Below, piece by piece: positions 17,567 through 22,078 of a DNA stretch of 22,078 nt (position 1 is its first letter; the number at the start of each line of letters is the position of its first letter). A program made the position numbers and the translations under genes. Under the pieces are notes generated by a model, which saw nothing but the letters and a program-made list of their open reading frames with translations, had not been told where the DNA came from and did not search any database. Origin of the DNA: a virus; the IMG/VR virus record IMGVR_UViG_3300032288_001861, positions 1 to 22,078 of that record, one strand, 5' to 3'.

Positions 17567-19951
17567 TTATGCGCAGGGGACTTGCCATGCAACAGCGCCT
17601 GCGCCGCTCCAGGAAACGGTGTAGGTGTGATTCACATTTCTGAATCCATTCGTGGCACTCAGGGGAGTGACGGTCACGGTTGTATTGTTTGTGAAAGTCA
17701 ACGTCCAGTTGAAGCTATTAGGTCCGCACGAACCAGTGTCTTGGCTGAAGACAACTGTTTTCACGTCAGTGTAGGTGTACAACGTGCTAGCGCCGACTCC
17801 GATTGTTGTGAACGTGGTGCAGGGAGTCAATGGCGGGAATACGGTGTTATAGTTTTCAACCGTGCCAGCGCTTCGTTGCAATGTCCACGTGCCTCCAGCC
17901 GTGTTGCCAGCCGGTGGCGTGGTGCCGCTGATATTGCCACCATAGATTGCCGACGCAGGTTGGCATTGGGTTGCAGCAGTTGTACCGAGTGGGCGTGATT
18001 CGCCGTAACCTGTGGATGTTGATGGATCTAGACAACGGCCCACTGCTGTGATGAAGTGATCGATTTCACTTGTGGTGATTGAAAGCGTATATGCTCCATC
18101 GATGGCTTCGTTTTGACAGGAGATCTCCGTTTCGACGCCAGTGTCTTTATTGATCTTCGACCAGCACACTTGACCGTTACATCCAAGATTGGATTCAGAA
18201 ATGCTGAGCGTGTCGCCAGTGCGCGGCGCATCTCCAGTGCCGCTGCCGCCAGTGATGTAGTTAGGCGTGATTGTTGAGGAGTCAGCCTCCAATGGGTCGG
18301 CTGGATTGCCCCAATCACCAATGGGGGTTTGCCCACCACTGGGTTGCCCAGCTGGCTGACTGACGTTGGGGCCAATAGGTGAGCTACCACCGAGTGGCCA
18401 TTTTGATTCGGTTGGTGCAGCAAGGTCAACTGTAGTTTCAGCCTCAGTAGGTGGATCAAAGTTGCCGCCACTAGCTGGATAGTTGATACCACCGCCGCCT
18501 AGCCCGGTGTTGTCTGATGATGAGTTTTCATCACAGGCATAGTCGCTGCGGCCTGCCGAGATCGTGAATCCAGGCGCTGTTGCTGCCGCAACTTCAAGCG
18601 CTACCAAGCTGCGCCCTTGGCTATCGATTGGGAAGTGGGTCAAATCAAAAACGCAGGCGCCGCTAGCCGTCTTCTCAATCCGCTCCACTTCATAAAGAAA
18701 ATCGTGGTAGCCGAGTGCTGTTGTTGCAGTCTCACGGCGCAATCGGACGCGAACGATATCGCCCAGTTCAAGCGTGCTGTTGTAGCTGCTTGGCCTTACG
18801 TTTAGCCGCAGCGTATGCGTGATGTATTTGCGTCGCGCCAGCCGAAACGCGCCGACCTTCACGGCATGAGTTTCACTAGCGCAGAACTGGCTGAGATCGT
18901 ATTGCTCGAATGGGCCAGCCGTTGCCTCGCCGGTGTAGCGCACTTCAGTGGTGCGGGGGAAGCCGATATCAGAGTCTGGCTGCTGCCGCCACATCATCTG
19001 CAGGCAGATTGGCTGGCGGTCAGCCAAGGAGACATATTCGATCTCAAAACCATCCTGCAGCAGATGATCCTCTGTGAACGTGAAGTCCCATCCGATCGCT
19101 GTGGTCTTGATCGTGTGATCACCGTTCACAGGTAGCCGTGGCTTGAATCCGAACTTGCCGTTTGATTCGATCAGGCGCAGCAGGAAATCATTCCCAATCT
19201 GTTCAAGCCATTCGTCTAGGTTGCTGCTTTCCTTGAATACTCCGTTGTAGAGCAACCCATTGGTCTGGCAGAAGTTAGCCGCGGCCAGCATCTTGGTGCT
19301 ATCGATCAACGTGGAAGGGATCCGGCCTGATTGGTTCATCAGATACAGGGCCAGATCGATCACGTTATTGCTGGGGCCAAGCGTGCTGTCAATAATGCGC
19401 GTGACCTGCATCCCCTCGCGCACGAACACATGCACCTGTTGCTCCCATCGGTCGCTGCCATCCGGGAATGTGTTCACATAGCTGAGCGTCGTCATGTTGG
19501 CGTAGCGCCCTGACGTGCCGCAGTAGTAGGGGCATGACCACGGCGTTGTGTCTACGACTGTGGTGACGAAGTTGCCAGGGAACCACGTGCCTGCTCGGCG
19601 ATCATAGGTTTGATTCCATGTGCCTTGACGGCATGGCCCAGCAAAGACATCTTTGACCGGAATCGTTGGTAGCTGACCTTCGCTCAGCACAAGGTGCAAG
19701 CTGACCGTTAGCGCATTGGTCGTGCCATCGTTTTGGTATCTCGCCTCAGTTGCACCAGGGCTTACCAAGATGCCGCCAACATTGCTGACGCGACGGCAGA
19801 ACACGATCGGCACCGGATCGCCGATCTTGTATGCCACCTGTTGCGCCGTGAGATCATCTGCTGCCTCTGCTGCAGCTTCATTCAGAACAGGATCAGACAA
19901 TCCGCTCTGGTAAGCCAGCAGTGCCAATGGATCAGAGATGTTCAGCGTCAT
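17567..19951 (-). CDS. Tail tip / central tail hub protein (J-like)
   Basis: The 794 aa protein has a position and layout typical of host-specificity J-like tail hub proteins. The N-terminal region QVAYKIGDPVPIVFCRRVSN is followed by LHLVLSEGQLPTIPVKDVFA, a YDRRAGTW segment, then VFVREGMQVTRI and LALYLMNQSGRIP. The hub core LLYNGVFKESSNLDEWLEQI, FLLRLIESNGKFGFKP and later LELGDIVRVRLRRE are the hallmark blocks. After about residue 460 a Gly/Pro/Ser-rich linker leads to ~230 residues of beta-rich, Cys-containing sequence that probably makes the tip or binds the minor tail proteins. It follows the 154 aa tail protein with a 4-base overlap. Confidence 0.83.
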   Translation of the reverse strand: MTLNISDPLALLAYQSGLSDPVLNEAAAEAADDLTAQQVAYKIGDPVPIVFCRRVSNVGGILVSPGATEARYQNDGTTNALTVSLHLVLSEGQLPTIPVKDVFAGPCRQGTWNQTYDRRAGTWFPGNFVTTVVDTTPWSCPYYCGTSGRYANMTTLSYVNTFPDGSDRWEQQVHVFVREGMQVTRIIDSTLGPSNNVIDLALYLMNQSGRIPSTLIDSTKMLAAANFCQTNGLLYNGVFKESSNLDEWLEQIGNDFLLRLIESNGKFGFKPRLPVNGDHTIKTTAIGWDFTFTEDHLLQDGFEIEYVSLADRQPICLQMMWRQQPDSDIGFPRTTEVRYTGEATAGPFEQYDLSQFCASETHAVKVGAFRLARRKYITHTLRLNVRPSSYNSTLELGDIVRVRLRRETATTALGYHDFLYEVERIEKTASGACVFDLTHFPIDSQGRSLVALEVAAATAPGFTISAGRSDYACDENSSSDNTGLGGGGINYPASGGNFDPPTEAETTVDLAAPTESKWPLGGSSPIGPNVSQPAGQPSGGQTPIGDWGNPADPLEADSSTITPNYITGGSGTGDAPRTGDTLSISESNLGCNGQVCWSKINKDTGVETEISCQNEAIDGAYTLSITTSEIDHFITAVGRCLDPSTSTGYGESRPLGTTAATQCQPASAIYGGNISGTTPPAGNTAGGTWTLQRSAGTVENYNTVFPPLTPCTTFTTIGVGASTLYTYTDVKTVVFSQDTGSCGPNSFNWTLTFTNNTTVTVTPLSATNGFRNVNHTYTVSWSGAGAVAWQVPCA

Positions 19952-20412
19952 ATCCGAAGCGGCACACCGATCAGGTAGCTGGTGAACTTACGCGGCGGCA
20001 CTTGCGCGCCAACTGGTGACAGGCTACTGCCGAGCTCGATTTCAAGCCTGGTGAACGTGCCAGAAATGCCGACCACCTCAGCGGTGTAGCTGGCGATTAA
20101 CTGCTGGCTTGCTTGTGGTGCGGTCTGATCAAGGCGGCTATCGAACTCATAGACCTTTAGCTCGCAGAAGCGGCCGTAACTCAAGGCTAGGTTGAATGCT
20201 TCCACCACACTATTGGTGGCTGGCACAGTGACCGTAACAGACTTGCCACCGCTGGCACCAGATTCCACGATGCCATTCGCATTGAATGGCAGATAAGACC
20301 AGCTTGCGCTGTCGAGCGTGACGGTCTGATTCACGTAATAGGCCTGCCACCGCGCATAGGTGGTGGTGGCATCGAAGATGCGCAGGTATTGGCTCTGGGC
20401 TCTATTGCTCAT
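19948..20412 (-). CDS. Minor/distal tail protein (DUF1833-like)
   Basis: The 154 aa protein reads RIFDATTTYARWQAYYVNQT, then a beta-rich core with VEAFNLALSYGRFCELKVYE, a GTFTRLEIELGSSLSP segment and a C-terminal PPRKFTSYLIGVPLRI. Its place between the tape measure and the hub protein, its length and the final P-R-K-x-T motif match phage minor tail proteins of the DUF1833 kind, which link tape measure end and hub. The start overlaps the tape-measure stop by one base (TGATG); its stop overlaps the hub start by four. Confidence 0.72.
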   Translation of the reverse strand: MSNRAQSQYLRIFDATTTYARWQAYYVNQTVTLDSASWSYLPFNANGIVESGASGGKSVTVTVPATNSVVEAFNLALSYGRFCELKVYEFDSRLDQTAPQASQQLIASYTAEVVGISGTFTRLEIELGSSLSPVGAQVPPRKFTSYLIGVPLRI

Positions 20413-22078
20413 CAGTAAGCACCCTGATAGCGACGGCCGCCATAGGATCGGCTGTTCTTAAAGATCTGCGTGCCAAAATCAGACAGCGCACGTTCAAGAT
20501 CGCCGATCGTGACGTAGCGCTGGCCATCTTGTTGCAGCACCGGGCCAGTGGTGATCTGCACGGTGGTGTTCGCCGCACCGCCACCGCCCATTGGGCCAAC
20601 CACACCACCATCAGCGAAGGCAGGAATGACTGACCGGCCACGCATCCCGCCAAGGTAGTTGGCCGCGGCCGTTGCCATCTTGGATTCAGGCACGATGTAT
20701 TCGCGTTCGCCACCTTCGCCAACCATGGCTAAGGTCGGTCCACTGACCACACCACCAGCAGCAAAGGCTGGCACGCTCACCTGCGGGATTAGTGGGATGT
20801 CGGCGCTAGGCAGGCGGTTGTAGCCGGCAATCAAGGCGTTGATGGTGCGCGTAGTGTTATTGATGCCATTGGCGATGAACTGCAGCAATCCTCTAAAGAT
20901 TGACTTGATTGCGTTGACTGCTCCTGTGAAAGGCGCCTGGAGTGCTTTGCCTAGCTGAGCGAAGCTACCTGTCAGGCTAGTGACAAGCACTTTGCCGAAT
21001 TTAATTAATGGCTCCACATAAAGGCTATAAAAAGCCTTGCCCGCCATCTGCCATCCTGCAGCAATGGCTTTAAGGACTACTGCGATTTGATCACGGAAAG
21101 CATAGATCGCAATGCCAGCAGCAACTAGCAAAGCAATCCAGCCGACTGGGCCAGAAAGCACGCCAGCAACAATCGCAAGCAATCCTTTGAATGCAACGCC
21201 AACAGCAGCCAGGGCGGGTACCAATGCACCAAGGTATCCAGAGATGGTGGCAAAGATCGCGCCACCAGCGAAGACCGCAGTCAAAGCGCCCCACACTGTG
21301 GCAATCGCTTGAATGGCTGGGGCCAAGATGACAAATGCTGCAGCAAGCGCAGCAACACCAGCAATGAGCTGTTGCAATGGTTCAGGCAATGCAGCGAATC
21401 CCTCTGCTAATCCAGCAATGCCCTGAGCAACGCTTGTAATCAGTGGCAGCAATGCCGTAACCGCTTCATTGAAAGGCCCTGAAACTGCAATGGCTATCGC
21501 ATTAATTGAATCATTGAATTTATCGGCAGCCTGCGCCATCTCAGTGTCGATAGTTGCTGAGTATTGACCCAATGCAGCGCTGCCTTCATTCAGCATCGGG
21601 ATCAAGTTGGCGCCGGCTTTGCCGAATATCTCCATGGCTAGCGCAGTTTTCTGCGCGCCATCAGGCATCTTGGCAAATACATCAGACACGCTGAGCATGA
21701 TCTGATCCAGGCTGCGCACCTTGCCGTTGGCATCGGTGGCGCTGACGCCAATCGACTGCAGTGCCTTGCTGGTTTGCGATGCCGGATCAACAACACCACG
21801 GGCAAGCCGGCTCATTGCCTTGGCTACTTCATCCACTGATGTGCCGCTATCAGCAGCAGCAGCGCCAAACCTGCTGAGGCTTTCAACGCCAACACCAGTG
21901 CGCTTACTGAGATCGTTCAGATTGTCTGCAGCATCAATAGATCGCTTGGCTAGCGCGCCAAGGCCGGCAATGGTTGCCGCGGGGACCAGTGCGCCAAGGC
22001 CGCTGCCAATTGATTTACTGAGTGCGCCTAGCCTGCCGAACGCACCGGATGCTGCATTGGCCTGCGTTGTCGTACGAC
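20412..22078 (-). CDS. Tail tape-measure protein, 5' end outside the window
   Basis: At least 555 residues are visible, and the frame stays open through the right edge, so the true start lies beyond it; GTG 21836 is internal. The visible N-terminal part has the PhageMin_Tail pattern: AADNLNDLSKRTGVGVESLS, FGAAAADSGTSVDEVAKAM, LQSIGVSATDANGKVRSL and AMEIFGKAGANLIPMLNEG. Long hydrophobic segments follow (around LIAGVAALAAAFVILAPAI and GPVGWIALLVAAGIAIYAF), as expected of a protein that spans the tail tube and enters the membrane. The C-terminus is Gly-rich with PGG-like and ADGGVVGPMGGGG turns. It sets tail length; the short tape found so far cannot be sized. Confidence 0.9.
   Translation of the reverse strand, partial: RTTTQANAASGAFGRLGALSKSIGSGLGALVPAATIAGLGALAKRSIDAADNLNDLSKRTGVGVESLSRFGAAAADSGTSVDEVAKAMSRLARGVVDPASQTSKALQSIGVSATDANGKVRSLDQIMLSVSDVFAKMPDGAQKTALAMEIFGKAGANLIPMLNEGSAALGQYSATIDTEMAQAADKFNDSINAIAIAVSGPFNEAVTALLPLITSVAQGIAGLAEGFAALPEPLQQLIAGVAALAAAFVILAPAIQAIATVWGALTAVFAGGAIFATISGYLGALVPALAAVGVAFKGLLAIVAGVLSGPVGWIALLVAAGIAIYAFRDQIAVVLKAIAAGWQMAGKAFYSLYVEPLIKFGKVLVTSLTGSFAQLGKALQAPFTGAVNAIKSIFRGLLQFIANGINNTTRTINALIAGYNRLPSADIPLIPQVSVPAFAAGGVVSGPTLAMVGEGGEREYIVPESKMATAAANYLGGMRGRSVIPAFADGGVVGPMGGGGAANTTVQITTGPVLQQDGQRYVTIGDLERALSDFGTQIFKNSRSYGGRRYQGAY

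Noticed and set aside
1-22078. CRISPR array, insertion sequence, integrase or diversity-generating retroelement
   Set aside because: No regular spaced repeats, transposase, integrase or reverse transcriptase motifs were found, and no template/variable repeat pair accompanies the fibre gene.

Overview
The window reads as part of the genome of a tailed, long-tailed (siphovirus-like) phage or prophage of a cyanobacterium, most likely a GC-rich picocyanobacterium of the Synechococcus/Cyanobium type. The phage assignment is firm: tape-measure protein, tail tip/hub protein, tail fibre, endolysin, RecT-type annealing protein with a partner nuclease, dCTP deaminase and HNH nuclease. The host assignment is softer. 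It rests on a HIP1 octamer (GCGATCGC, 5796-5803), abundant GATC, a small NblA-like reading frame, and several small proteins of a kind I associate with cyanophages. No integrase, terminase, portal or capsid gene lies in the window; structural genes transcribed before the tape measure would lie beyond the right edge.

Region 1 (1-2963, minus strand) is an overlapping cassette. Read 5' to 3' on the minus strand it encodes an IbrA-like PP-loop/PAPS-reductase-family protein, a fusion of an ectoine-synthase-like cupin with an IbrB/ParB-like domain, a 140-150 aa unknown, a stand-alone copy of the IbrA C-terminal module, and the N-terminus of an SF2 helicase that runs off the left edge. This is the most unusual part of the window.

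Region 2 (3041-5064, plus) is a recombination operon divergent from region 1: a RecB-family PD-(D/E)XK nuclease, a RecT-like annealing protein, a small HTH protein and a small protein with an SSB-like acidic tail. A lone minus-strand NblA-like gene (5061-5267) and a plus-strand zinc-ribbon gene (5309-5542) follow. About 290 bases of apparently non-coding leader then carry several palindromes.

Region 3 (5830-9775, plus) is a train of 18 very small genes with no free base between them. Nearly every start overlaps the previous stop by exactly 4 or 8 bases, often through the octamer ATGACTGA. Recognisable members are a secreted RlpA-like double-psi barrel protein, a DUF3310-like protein, HTH mini-proteins and tiny membrane proteins. 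The train ends in a structured, apparently non-coding island (9776-9960) with a tRNA-like acceptor/T-arm and further stems.

Region 4 (9960-14038, minus, except one plus gene at 10547-10735) holds HNH, dCTP deaminase, a two-domain endolysin (GH24 lysozyme plus M15 peptidase), small membrane/holin candidates and several small conserved phage proteins. Region 5 (14097-22078, minus) is the tail module. In transcription order it holds tape measure (5' end missing), a minor tail protein, the tail hub/tip protein, two paralogous minor tail proteins and a long repetitive tail fibre, closed by a Rho-independent terminator at 14044-14066.
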